NCBI GenBank assembly: GCA_020849655.1
Contig: JADLFU010000120.1
Span: 1-47,665, forward strand
DNA from: Polyangiaceae bacterium
GTDB taxonomy: Bacteria > Myxococcota_A > Polyangia > Polyangiales > Polyangiaceae
Direction: 5' to 3'
Length of the DNA: 47,665 nucleotides
The translations under genes were made by a program, and so were the position numbers. This document shows, piece by piece, positions 24,533 to 33,218 of this stretch (position 1 is its first letter; the number at the start of each line of letters is the position of its first letter). The notes beneath the pieces are model-generated. The model was not told where the DNA came from, did no database searches, and saw only the letters and a program-made list of their open reading frames with translations.

Positions 24533-27275
24533 CTAACTGCTGCGACAGGTACAGCGCGCGCGCGTCGGCGGACGACATCGCGTAGCCGTAGATGGCGGCC
24601 TCGTCGAGCGTCCCGTCGAAGCCGTTCGCGCTGTAGCGGCAGTTACCAGACGACCCGAGCCAGTAGTTGAGCGCCCAGTTGAACCCGCTGCCGCCGACGC
24701 CGTAGTTGCTCGTCGCGCCGCCGGGCTGGTCGAGGTCGAGCAGGCCGTCGACGTAGCTGCGGAACCCGTAGCTGTGGTCGAGCACGTAGACGACGTGGTG
24801 CCAGTTGCCGTCGTTGAGCACCGTGGCGCCCGAGTAGTTGACCTCGCTCCACGCGTTGTACCGCACCGTGCCGTTCACGTTGCTGTCGCCGATGACGCGG
24901 TCGCAGCCCGAGCCCTCGACGAGCTGCAGCCCGCCGATGGCGCCGCCCTGCGCGGTCTTCTTCATCCAGAACGCGAAGGTGACGTTGCTCTGCGGGATGA
25001 GCAGGCCGGCCGCGCCGCCGCTCGAGCAGCCGCTGACGCAGCGCGGGAAGGTGGCGCGCCCAAAGCCGCCGCCCGCCGTCTCGAGGCCGCCGCCGTGGTG
25101 CCCGGTCGAGACGAACTGCGCGACCTGTCCCCCACCTGCGGCGGGCGTCATCGTGATGCCGTTGCCGGTGCCGTCGGTGCCGTCGAGGTCGAACGTCCAC
25201 GAGGCGAGCGCGCCCTCGCCGACCACGAGCTCACGCGCCCACATCGTCAGGTCGCCGATGGCCTCGTGGTTGTTGCAGGTGGCGCCCGCGTTGACGCAGC
25301 GATCGGGGCCAGCCGACGGGTAGCACGACGGGCCGTTCGTGTTGTAGTCGGTGAAGAAGCGGTCGCAGTCGTTCGCCGCGATCCCGAGGGAGAACGAGTC
25401 GACGCCCGTCGCCGAGTTCGTCGGCACCGACGCGACGAGCGCGCAGGGCGCGCCGTCCGCCGCCTCGCACGTCGCGAGGAAGGAGCCCTGCGGTCCGACG
25501 AGGCCCCAGTGCTTCTTCACGTCGCTGAACGCGTACGGCGAGATGAACTCGAACCGCTTCGTGGTCTTGTTGCCCTTCAGCATGAAGCGCTTCGAGCCCG
25601 CGCCGCCGAGCGCGTTGATGTTCGCGTCCGAGAGCTTCGCGAAGCCGCCCACGCCCGCGGTCGAGATGTCGCCGGCGCCCGAGGCCGTCGGCGTGTAGCC
25701 CGTGTCCTTGTACTGGAGGATCTTGGTCCAGCCGCCGCCGTCGGTCGTCATGTCGCAGTAGACGTCGATCGGCGCCGCGCCGCCGGGGCCGTCGAGGTCG
25801 ACGCCGTACGTCCCGTCGCCGAGCCACGGCTTCGCCATGTGGAGCGCGAGGCAGCTGCGCTCGGGCGCGGCGCAGGTCTTCGTCCCGCCGGCGTCGGCGG
25901 TGCACGAGCCCGTGTCGCAGTCGGCGCTCACGCTGCAGCCCTGCGCGAGCGTGCACTTCGCGCAGGTGCCGCCGCCGCAGTCGACGTCCGTCTCGGCGCC
26001 GTTCTTCGCGCCGTCCTCGCACTCCGTCGAGACGCAGAGGCCGGTGACGCCGTTGCAATTGCCGGTCGCGCAGTCGGCGCCCGAGGCGCACGCCTTGCCG
26101 ACGATGCACGGCGTGCAGCTGCCGCCGCAGTCGACGTCCGACTCGTTGCCGCTCTTGATCAGATCCTCACACGAGGTCGCGACGCACTTGGTGCCGTCGC
26201 AGAACGTGCTCGCGCAGTCCGCCCCCGTCGCGCACCCGAGCCCCGTCGCGCACGCGGCGCAGCTGCCGCCGCAGTCCGTGTCGGTCTCGCTGCCGTCCTT
26301 CGTCTTGTTCTCGCACTGGGTGGCGACGCACACGGAGCCGTCGCAGAAGCCGCTCGCGCAGTCCGCCGCGCTGCCGCAGGCCTGGCCCGTGGCGCAGCCC
26401 GTCGGGCAGCCGGCGCCGCAGTCGATCGCGGGCTCGCTGCTGTTCAGCACGCCGTCCTCGCAGTGCGTGGCGACGCACTTGTTCGCGGTGCTGCAGAAGG
26501 TGCTGGCGCAGTCGGTGGTCGCGGTGCAGTTCTTCCCGTCGGCGCACGCCGTGGGACAGTTGCCGCCACAGTCGACGTCCGCCTCGCCCGGGTCGAGCGT
26601 GCCGTTCGCGCAGACCGCCGGGGGCGCGCCGCCCGCCCCGCCGCCGCCGCCCATCCCGGCGCCCGCGCCCGCCCCGGCGCCGCCGCCCATCCCGGCGCTG
26701 CCCGCCTGGCTGCCGCCGCTGCCAGCCGTCGAGCCGCCGCTGCCGGCGGTGCTGCCGCCCGCGCCCGCGACCGAGCCGCCCGCGCCCGCGGTCGAGCCGC
26801 CGCTGCCAGCCGTCGAGCCGCCGGCGCCTGCCTTGCTGCCGCCGGAGCCGCCGGTCGAGCCGCCGGCGCCTGCCTTGCTCCCGCCGGAGCCGCCGGTCGA
26901 GCCGCCGGCGCCGGCCGGGCTGCCGCCGGAGCCGCCGGGCGAGCCGCCGCTGCCGGCCTTGCTGCCGCCGCTGCCAGCCGTCGAGCCGCCGCTGCCGGCC
27001 TTGCTGCCGCCGCTGCCAGCCGTCGAGCCGCCGCTGCCGGCCTTGCTGCCGCCGCCGCCAGCCGTCGAGCCGCCGCTGCCGGCCTTGCTGCCGCCGCTGC
27101 CAGCCGTCGAGCCGCCGCTGCCGGCCTTGCCGCCGGCGGCGGAGCCGGCCTTGCCCCCGCCCGAGCCGGCCGTGGCGGCCGGGGTGTCGGAGGCGTCATC
27201 GCCTCCCCCGCACGCGACGACGAGGACGGACAGGCCAATGAACGATGTGGTGGTCAGGATGGAGAGAGAGCGCAT
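24533..27275 (-). CDS. Large lipoprotein with Cys repeats, fibrinogen-like and LamG domains (3' frameshift)
   Basis: ATG 27275 opens a lipoprotein signal (lipobox VVAC); a TTG 14 codons upstream coincides with a -35-like box and was rejected. About 170 residues of Gly/Ser heptapeptide repeats follow, then five Cys-rich repeats (each with DCGG-type and DCASxFC-type motifs), a fibrinogen-like segment (VYCDMTTDGGGWTKI), and a LamG/concanavalin-like domain (LDEAAIYGYAMSSADARALY). It is probably a carbohydrate-binding surface adhesin. As read, the frame passes the expected end and stays open to 23997, inside the opposite gene; deleting one G of 24548-24549 would give ALYCRSS and a TAG at 24535-24533. 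Confidence 0.8.
26685..27145 (-). repeat. 21-nt tandem repeats encoding Gly/Ser-rich heptapeptides
   Basis: More than 20 units of 21 nt encode [AG]-G-[SAG]-G-G-S-[TKPVQ]. Alternate units (STAGSGG and SKAGSGG) form a 42-nt higher-order repeat in the part nearest the N-terminus. The array lies inside the lectin-like lipoprotein gene and makes a long flexible stalk. It is contiguous and coding, without spacers. Confidence 0.85.
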
Positions 27276-27289
27276 CGCTCGATGCGAAC

Positions 27290-27317
27290 ATCCCGCGGGC
27301 GTCTTGGCAATCGTCAA
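27290..27317 (-). promoter_or_regulatory. Candidate promoter of the lectin-like lipoprotein gene
   Basis: On the minus strand TTGACG (27317-27312) is followed at about 18 bp by GGATGT, a weak -10, shortly before the ATG at 27275. The -35 box coincides with an alternative TTG start, which favours the downstream ATG. Placement would leave a very short leader. Confidence 0.4.
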
Positions 27318-27397
27318 GTTCGGGCGCGACGCCGCGGCGCGCCCTCGCCGCGGGCTGTCATCGCCGCGATCCGTGTGATAGGCGGCCGGCGCTCGCG

Positions 27398-29068
27398 ATG
27401 ATCACGCTCAACAAGCTCACGAAGCGGTACGGCCCGAAGGTGCTGTTCGAGAACGTCACGCTGACGTTCGACCCGGCGAAGCGCTACGTCCTCGTCGGCG
27501 CGAACGGCGCCGGGAAATCGACCCTGCTCCGCATCGTCTCCGGCGAGGAGGACAGCGATCAGGGCAGCGTCGAGATCCCGTCGAAGCTCAAGGTCGGCGT
27601 GCTGAAGCAGGACCACTCGATGTTCGACGGCGAGCGCATCCTCGACACCGTGCTCATGGGCAACCGCGTGCTCTGGGACGCGATGCAGGAGAAGGAGCGC
27701 ATCCTCGCGAAGGGCGAGGCGATGACGGACGACGACGGCATGCGCCTCGCGGAGCTCGAGGGCGTCGTCGCGGAGGAGGACGGCTACACCGCCGAGTCGC
27801 GCGCGGGCGAGGTGCTCGACGGCCTCGGCATCCCGGGCGCGCTGCACGAGCAGAGGATGAGCTCGCTCGCGGCGGGCTACAAGCCGCGCGCCTTGCTCGC
27901 GCAGACGCTGTTCGGCGGCGCCGACGTGCTCCTGCTCGACGAGCCGACGAACCACCTCGACCTCGACGCCATCCGCTGGCTCGAGGGGTTCTTGACGAAC
28001 GACTTCAAGGGCACGCTGCTCGTCGTCAGCCACGACCGGCACTTCATGAACGCGATCGCGACGCACGTCGCCGACGTCGACTACCAGACGGTCACCTTCT
28101 ACACGGGCGACTACGACGACTTCGTCGAGCAGAAGACGACGGGCCGGCGGCAGGCCGAGAGCGACGTCTCGAACAAGAAGAAGAAGATCGCCGAGCTGAA
28201 GGAATTCGTCGCAAAATTCGGCGCGAGCGCGAACCGCTCGAGCCAGGCGCAGTCGCGCGTGAAGGAGATCGAGCGGCTCGAGGGCGGCCTCGAGCTGAAG
28301 CGATCCAGCGTGGTGCGCCCCTACGTGAAGTTCCTCTTCGACAAGCCGTCCGGGCGCGACGTGCTGCGCGTCGAGGGCCTCGGCAAGGCGTTCGGCGACA
28401 AGCAGATCCTCCGCGACTTCTCGATGAACCTCACGCGCGGCGAGCGCCTCGCGGTCATCGGCCCGAGCGGCGCGGGCAAGTCGACCCTGCTGAAGATGCT
28501 GGTGAAGGCAGCGCTCGTCGGGCTCTCCTACGACGCCGAGCGGCTGCACGGCGTGAAGGCGCTCGCCGACTACGCGCCCGACGCCGGCCAGATCGTCTGG
28601 GGCCACGACACGAACGTCGGCTACTTCGCGCAGGAGCACCACGAGGCGCTCGAGGCGGGGCTGACGGCGTACGCGTGGCTGCACAGGTTCGACACGCGCC
28701 GCGAGGTCGAGGAGGTGCGCGCGACGCTCGGGCGGCTGCTCTTCTCCGGCGAGGCGGGGCTGAAGAAGACCGACAGCCTCTCCGGCGGAGAGGCCGCGCG
28801 CCTCCTGCTCGCGAAGCTCATCCTGCTGAAGAACAACGTGCTCGTGATGGACGAGCCGACCACCCACCTCGACGTCGAGAGCATCGCCGCGCTCGTCGAG
28901 GCGCTCTCGGAGTTCAAGGGCACGGTGATCGTGACGAGCCACGATCGCTACTTCGTCTCGACGATCGCGACGAAGGTGCTCGAGCTGTCGTCGGCCGGGC
29001 CGAACCTGTGGAACGGCACGTACGAGGAGTTCCTCGAGAAGCACGGCACCGAGTACCTGCGTCGCTGA
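27398..29068 (+). CDS. ABC-F family ATPase (YbiT-like)
   Basis: 556 residues with two ABC domains and no membrane segment. The first Walker A is GANGAGKST (34-42), with the Walker B region LLLDEPTNHLDLD; the second domain has GPSGAGKST, LSGGEAARLLLAK and VMDEPTTHLDVE. The first signature motif is degenerate (SLAAGYKPRALLAQ instead of LSGG), as in YbiT-type proteins, and the second domain has an insertion of about 20 residues after Walker A. ABC-F proteins bind the ribosomal E site and tune translation or relieve stalling. The linker between domains contains a Lys-rich region (KKKKIAELK). Confidence 0.9.
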   Translation: MITLNKLTKRYGPKVLFENVTLTFDPAKRYVLVGANGAGKSTLLRIVSGEEDSDQGSVEIPSKLKVGVLKQDHSMFDGERILDTVLMGNRVLWDAMQEKERILAKGEAMTDDDGMRLAELEGVVAEEDGYTAESRAGEVLDGLGIPGALHEQRMSSLAAGYKPRALLAQTLFGGADVLLLDEPTNHLDLDAIRWLEGFLTNDFKGTLLVVSHDRHFMNAIATHVADVDYQTVTFYTGDYDDFVEQKTTGRRQAESDVSNKKKKIAELKEFVAKFGASANRSSQAQSRVKEIERLEGGLELKRSSVVRPYVKFLFDKPSGRDVLRVEGLGKAFGDKQILRDFSMNLTRGERLAVIGPSGAGKSTLLKMLVKAALVGLSYDAERLHGVKALADYAPDAGQIVWGHDTNVGYFAQEHHEALEAGLTAYAWLHRFDTRREVEEVRATLGRLLFSGEAGLKKTDSLSGGEAARLLLAKLILLKNNVLVMDEPTTHLDVESIAALVEALSEFKGTVIVTSHDRYFVSTIATKVLELSSAGPNLWNGTYEEFLEKHGTEYLRR

Positions 29069-29099
29069 CCCGCGCGGGCGTGCTAGGGTCACCGCCCCC

Positions 29100-29900
29100 T
29101 TGGCGCCCGTCGACCCCCTGAAGCGCAACACGCTGTCGAACGCGCCCGCGAGCGAGGGCTTCGTGCTGCGCGACAACCCGAGAGACAGCGCGCTCTCGCT
29201 CGCGTCGATCGTCGAGCCGAAGGATCTGTCCGTCGTGTTCCAGCCGATCGTGGATCTCGGCGCGGGCGGGCGCGTGTTCGCGCACGAGGTGCTGACCCGC
29301 TGCTCGAAGCCCGAGTTCAAGAACCCCACGGCCCTCTTCGAGCGCGTGGTGCAGGGCCGCTGCTGCGGCCGCCTCGGGCGGATGATCCGCGAGATCGCGG
29401 TGCCGCTGTGCTCGGGCGTGCCGCTGTTCGTCAACGTGCACCCGATCGAGCTCGTGGACGGCTGGGTCGTGCGCGCGGACGACCCCGTCCTGTCGCACGA
29501 TCACGACATCTACCTGGAGATCACCGAGTCGGTGAGCTTCTCGCACTTCCAGCTGTGCATGGACGTGCTGCGGGAGCTGCGCTCGCGCGGCGGCGTGCAC
29601 CTCGTCGTCGACGATCTCGGCGCGGGCCACTCGAACCTGAAGCGCATCGCCGATCTCCAGCCCGCCGTGGTCAAGATCGACATCCAGCTCGTGAAGGACA
29701 TCCACCTGCACCCGCGGCAGCAGCGGCTCGTGCGCGGCATCGTCCGGCTGTGCGTCGACCTCGGCGCGAAGGTCGTCGCGGAGGGCATCGAGACGACGGA
29801 CGAGCTCGCGGCCGTCGTCGACACCGGCGTGCACTACGGGCAGGGCTACCTGTTCGCGCGGCCGGCGTTCCCGATCCCCACCGTGTACTGGCCGGGGTGA
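29100..29900 (+). CDS. EAL-domain c-di-GMP phosphodiesterase (stand-alone)
   Basis: A TTG at 29100 gives 266 residues. After a ~38-residue leader the EAL domain fills the protein. Metal and catalytic residues look intact: Glu63 in HEVLTR, Asn112 in NVHP, Glu140 in EITES, Asp171-Asp172 in VDDLGAG, Lys192 in VKID, Glu228 in AEGIET and a late YGQGYLF. It is therefore probably an active cytoplasmic c-di-GMP phosphodiesterase without its own sensor domain. The downstream priA gene begins 3 bp after its stop. Confidence 0.88.
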   Translation: MAPVDPLKRNTLSNAPASEGFVLRDNPRDSALSLASIVEPKDLSVVFQPIVDLGAGGRVFAHEVLTRCSKPEFKNPTALFERVVQGRCCGRLGRMIREIAVPLCSGVPLFVNVHPIELVDGWVVRADDPVLSHDHDIYLEITESVSFSHFQLCMDVLRELRSRGGVHLVVDDLGAGHSNLKRIADLQPAVVKIDIQLVKDIHLHPRQQRLVRGIVRLCVDLGAKVVAEGIETTDELAAVVDTGVHYGQGYLFARPAFPIPTVYWPG

Positions 29901-29903
29901 GGC

Positions 29904-32156
29904 GTGTCGCCCCGCGACAGGCTCGTCGCGGTCGCGGTGCCCGCGCCGTTCGCGGACGCGCTGACCTACGTCGTGCCCGACACGATGCCGACGCCGAGGC
30001 CGGGCGCGCGCGTGGCCGTGGAGGTGGCGCGGCGGCGCACGGTCGGCGTCGCGCTCTCTCTGGTCGACGAGGCGCCGCGGGGCGTCGAGCTGAAGCCGGT
30101 GCTCGCGCTCCTCGACGAGCAGCCGCTCGTGCCGCCGGAGCTGCTGCGGTTCCTCTGCGAGCTCGGCGCGTACTACCTCGCGCCGCTCGGCGAGGTGCTG
30201 CGGGCGGCGCTGCCGCCGATGAGCCGCGAGACGGCGAGGCGCGCCGCCGAGTTCGTGCCGGCGCGCGAGCGACGCGCGACAGGCAAGGTGTCGCAGCGCG
30301 TGCGGCTGACCGGCGCGCCGCTGCCCGCCACCCGCGCGAAGGCGGCGGCGCTCCTCCACGCGCACCTGCGGGTCCACGGCGAGGCGCGCGTGGCGGATCT
30401 CGAGCGCGCGCTGCCGGGGGCGCGCGCCGCCGCGGCGAGACTCGTCGCGCTCGGCGTCGCGGAGCTCGTCGTGCGCGAGGACGAGGCGCGCGTGACCTTC
30501 GACGACGCCGTGGCCCGCGACGCGCCGCCGCCGCTCACCGATCCGCAGCGCGCCGCGGTGGACGCGCTCACGTCGGCGCTCGACGCGCGCGAGGGCAGCA
30601 CGCACCTCGTCTTCGGCGTGACGGGCTCGGGCAAGACGGAGGTCTACCTGCGCGCGATCGCGCACGCGCTCTCGCAGGGCCGCGGCGCGCTCGTGCTCGT
30701 GCCCGAGATCGCGCTGACGCCGCAGCTGGTCGCAAGGTACCGCGCGAGGTTCGGCGACGACGTCTCGGTGCTGCACTCGGGGCTCGGGGACGCCGAGCGC
30801 CACGCGATGTGGACGCGGCTGCGGAGCGGGGCGGTGCGCGCCGCCGTGGGCGCGCGCTCTGCGCTCTTCGCGCCGGTGCCCGAGCTCGGGATCCTCGTCG
30901 TCGACGAGGAGCACGAGGGATCGTTCAAGCAGGAGGAGGGTGTCCGGTACCACGCGCGCGACATGGCCATCCTGCGCGCGCACCGCGCGGGCGCCGTGTG
31001 CGTGCTCGGCTCGGCGACGCCGTCGGTCGAGTCGCTGGAGCTGACGCGCACCGGGCGGGCGACGCTGCACGTGCTGCCGGGCCGCGCGGTCTCGAGCTCG
31101 ATGCTCCCCGAGGTGCAGATCGTCGACGTGAGCCGGACGCGCCCGATGCCCGGCGGCCACCCGAGGATCTCGTCGGTGCTCCACAAGGCGCTCGTGGCGA
31201 CGCTCGCGCGCGGCGAGCAGGCCATCGTGTTCCTGAACCGCCGCGGCTTCGCGCCGACGGTCGTCTGCGAGTCGTGCGGCGACGTGGCGTCGTGCCCGTC
31301 GTGCAGCGTCGCGCTCACCTTTCATCGACGTCGCGGCGCGCTCCTCTGCCACTACTGCGATCACCAGGAGCCCATGCGCGACGGGTGCGCGAAGTGCGGC
31401 GGCCCGTCGCTCGCGCAGGAGGGCATCGGCACGGAGCGCCTCGAGGCGGCGCTCGTCGAGGCGCTGCCGGGGGCGCGCGTCGCGCGGCTCGACCGCGACA
31501 CCGGCGGCGGGGCGCGCTCCGAGAAGATCCTGGCGCGGCTGCGGCGCGGAGAGATCGACGTGCTCGTCGGCACGCAGATGGTGGCGAAGGGGCACGACGT
31601 CCCGACGGTCACCCTGGTGGGCGTGATCGACGCCGACGGCGGCCTCTCGATGCCCGATTTTCGCGCGGGCGAGCGCACGTTCCAGCTGCTCGTGCAGGTC
31701 GCCGGGCGCGCGGGGCGAGGCAGCGCGCGGGGCTCGGTCGTGCTGCAGACCCGGACGCCGCGGCACCCCGCGATCGCGCTCGCCGCCTCGCAGGACGTCA
31801 CGGCCTTCCTCGACGTCGAGCGGCGCCTCCGCGCGGAGCTCCGCTACCCGCCCTTCTCCCGGCTCGCGATGGTGCGCGTCGACGGCCCGGACGAGGCCGA
31901 GGCGCGCGAGGTGGCGGGCGCGGTGGCGGCCTGCCTGCGCGCGTCGAGGCCCGCGCGCGGGGGCGCGGCGTCGGTGCTCGGTCCGGCGGCGGCGCCGCTC
32001 GCGAGGCTCCGCGGGCGGTATCGGTTCCAGGTGCTCGTGAAGGCGACGTCGCGGGCGGCCCTGCGGGAGGCGCTCCTCGCCACGTCGGCCGAGCGCCGCG
32101 CGGCGCCGCGCCGCGTGCGCGTCGTGGTGGACGTGGATCCCGTCTCGATGCTGTGA
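29904..32156 (+). CDS. priA: Primosomal protein N' (replication restart helicase PriA)
   Basis: The GTG at 29904 gives 750 residues. Visible are the N-terminal 3'-end-binding domain (LPPEL-type region near 75-100), Walker A GVTGSGKTE (about 235-243), the DEEH helicase motif (about 333), two zinc-binding modules of paired cysteines (residues about 455-500: CESCGD, CPSC, CHYC, CAKC) and helicase motifs V/VI (GTQMVAKGHD, QVAGRAGR). PriA reloads the replicative helicase at stalled forks. It is packed between the EAL gene and an outer-membrane protein gene. Confidence 0.93.
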   Translation: MSPRDRLVAVAVPAPFADALTYVVPDTMPTPRPGARVAVEVARRRTVGVALSLVDEAPRGVELKPVLALLDEQPLVPPELLRFLCELGAYYLAPLGEVLRAALPPMSRETARRAAEFVPARERRATGKVSQRVRLTGAPLPATRAKAAALLHAHLRVHGEARVADLERALPGARAAAARLVALGVAELVVREDEARVTFDDAVARDAPPPLTDPQRAAVDALTSALDAREGSTHLVFGVTGSGKTEVYLRAIAHALSQGRGALVLVPEIALTPQLVARYRARFGDDVSVLHSGLGDAERHAMWTRLRSGAVRAAVGARSALFAPVPELGILVVDEEHEGSFKQEEGVRYHARDMAILRAHRAGAVCVLGSATPSVESLELTRTGRATLHVLPGRAVSSSMLPEVQIVDVSRTRPMPGGHPRISSVLHKALVATLARGEQAIVFLNRRGFAPTVVCESCGDVASCPSCSVALTFHRRRGALLCHYCDHQEPMRDGCAKCGGPSLAQEGIGTERLEAALVEALPGARVARLDRDTGGGARSEKILARLRRGEIDVLVGTQMVAKGHDVPTVTLVGVIDADGGLSMPDFRAGERTFQLLVQVAGRAGRGSARGSVVLQTRTPRHPAIALAASQDVTAFLDVERRLRAELRYPPFSRLAMVRVDGPDEAEAREVAGAVAACLRASRPARGGAASVLGPAAAPLARLRGRYRFQVLVKATSRAALREALLATSAERRAAPRRVRVVVDVDPVSML

Positions 32157-32743
32157 CAAGAGGCCGCCGCGTGAAGCTCGCCGCGCACCTCGCCGCCCTC
32201 GCGTTCGTCAGCCTGTCGGCGGCGGACGCGCACGCGGTCGAGCGACAGTGGCAGGCGGGCGCGGGCCTCGGCTGGGCGCGGATCGCGCGGGGCGACTTCA
32301 CCGGCTCATCGGTCGGTCCGACGCTCCACCTCTCGTACGGCCTCACCGACATGTTCAACGTCATCGCGGAGACGAGCCACGTCCCCGTCGTGCTCCGCGG
32401 CCCGCTGCCCTCCGGCGAGCGCGGAGAGCTCCCGCGCACGTTCGCGCTGCAGACGGCCGCGGCGGGCGTCGCCTACACGCTCGACGTCGTCCGGCTCGTG
32501 CCGTACGCGGGCCTGCTCGTGGGCGGCGCGAGGATGTCCGCCGGGCAGAAGACGATCGGCGCGCTCCGCGGCACCGAGGGCGTCGACACCCGCCTCGATC
32601 TGGTGCTCGCGCTCGGCGCCGACTACCACGTCACGCGCGACCTCGCCGTCGGCGCCGCCGTGCGCCTGCACGAGATGCCCGGATCGACGTCGCAATCGGC
32701 CGCGCACGTGCTCCTGCGCGCCGGGTACGTCTGGGGCTGGTGA
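32153..32743 (+). CDS. Small outer-membrane beta-barrel protein
   Basis: The GTG at 32153 overlaps the priA stop (GTGA) and gives 196 residues starting MTRGRRVKLAAHLAALAF, a good signal peptide with cleavage near ADAHA; GTG 32171 is an alternative. The mature part alternates short amphipathic strands (GPTLHLSYGLTDMFNVIAET, VPYAGLLVGGARM) and ends in an aromatic residue (YVWGW), as in 8-stranded OmpA/OmpW-like barrels. Function unknown. Confidence 0.7.
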   Translation: MTRGRRVKLAAHLAALAFVSLSAADAHAVERQWQAGAGLGWARIARGDFTGSSVGPTLHLSYGLTDMFNVIAETSHVPVVLRGPLPSGERGELPRTFALQTAAAGVAYTLDVVRLVPYAGLLVGGARMSAGQKTIGALRGTEGVDTRLDLVLALGADYHVTRDLAVGAAVRLHEMPGSTSQSAAHVLLRAGYVWGW

Positions 32744-32745
32744 AA

Positions 32746-32761
32746 CACGCGGCGCCGCGTG
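32746..32761. terminator. 16-bp perfect palindrome after the barrel gene
   Basis: CACGCGGCGCCGCGTG, a perfect inverted repeat, lies 3 bp after the stop at 32743. It could fold as a 6-bp GC stem with a 4-nt loop and act as a terminator, but no T-run follows. A binding site for a dimeric regulator of the next gene is the alternative. Confidence 0.4.
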
Positions 32762-32821
32762 CTAAGAGGCGCGCCCCCTCAACCGCGCGGGTCATCCCGC
32801 GCACCCTCGAAGGAGACCACC

Positions 32822-33211
32822 ATGGCCAAATCCCCCATCGCGATCGTCAAGGAGAAGTTCGGTGACAAGGCGAAGCTCGTCGCCGCCGTGACGGCGTTCA
32901 CCACCGACGACCTCTGGGTCGCGAGGACCAACACCGACAAGGGCCTCGCCCGCGTGTCGAACGCGAAGCTGCTCCGCCTGCACGCGACGTTCACGACCGT
33001 GAAGGAGAAGTTCGGCACCCGCGCGAAGCTCATCGACGCCATCCTCGAGGGCGAGAAGCGCGCGAAGGACGACGGCTACAAGGCGCGCCTCTCGAGGTAC
33101 CCGGTGCCGCGGCTCTACGATCACTACCTCTCGCTGACCAAGCGCAACAAGGCCGACGCGAAGAAGCCCGCGAAGCAGCCGGCGGAGAAGAAGCCCGCGA
33201 AGAAGGGCTGA
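32822..33211 (+). CDS. Basic Lys-rich protein with internal duplication
   Basis: The ATG at 32822, with a GAAGGAGA ribosome binding site 4 bp upstream, gives 129 residues. Two helical segments of related sequence appear (VKEKFGDKAKLVAAV near residue 9 and VKEKFGTRAKLIDAI near residue 60), and the tail is a low-complexity KKPAK-type stretch resembling histone H1-like tails. This suggests nucleic-acid binding, for example a nucleoid or RNA-associated protein, but no known domain is recognised. The strong ribosome binding site suggests high expression. Confidence 0.7.
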   Translation: MAKSPIAIVKEKFGDKAKLVAAVTAFTTDDLWVARTNTDKGLARVSNAKLLRLHATFTTVKEKFGTRAKLIDAILEGEKRAKDDGYKARLSRYPVPRLYDHYLSLTKRNKADAKKPAKQPAEKKPAKKG

Positions 33212-33218
33212 CCGGCCG

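Noticed and set aside
26685-27145. CRISPR-like array of regular short repeats
   Set aside because: Units are contiguous 21-nt coding repeats without unique spacers, in frame within a lipoprotein gene.
24774-27401. Plus-strand open frame of 875 codons across the lectin gene
   Set aside because: It reads as repetitive Arg/Ala/Val sequence; the minus strand carries a lipobox, Cys repeats, and fibrinogen and LamG motifs.
28914-32159. Very long minus-strand open frame (about 1080 codons) opposite the EAL and priA genes
   Set aside because: Its translation is an Arg/His/Asp-rich, low-complexity shadow of GC-rich codons, while the plus strand encodes recognisable EAL and PriA motifs.
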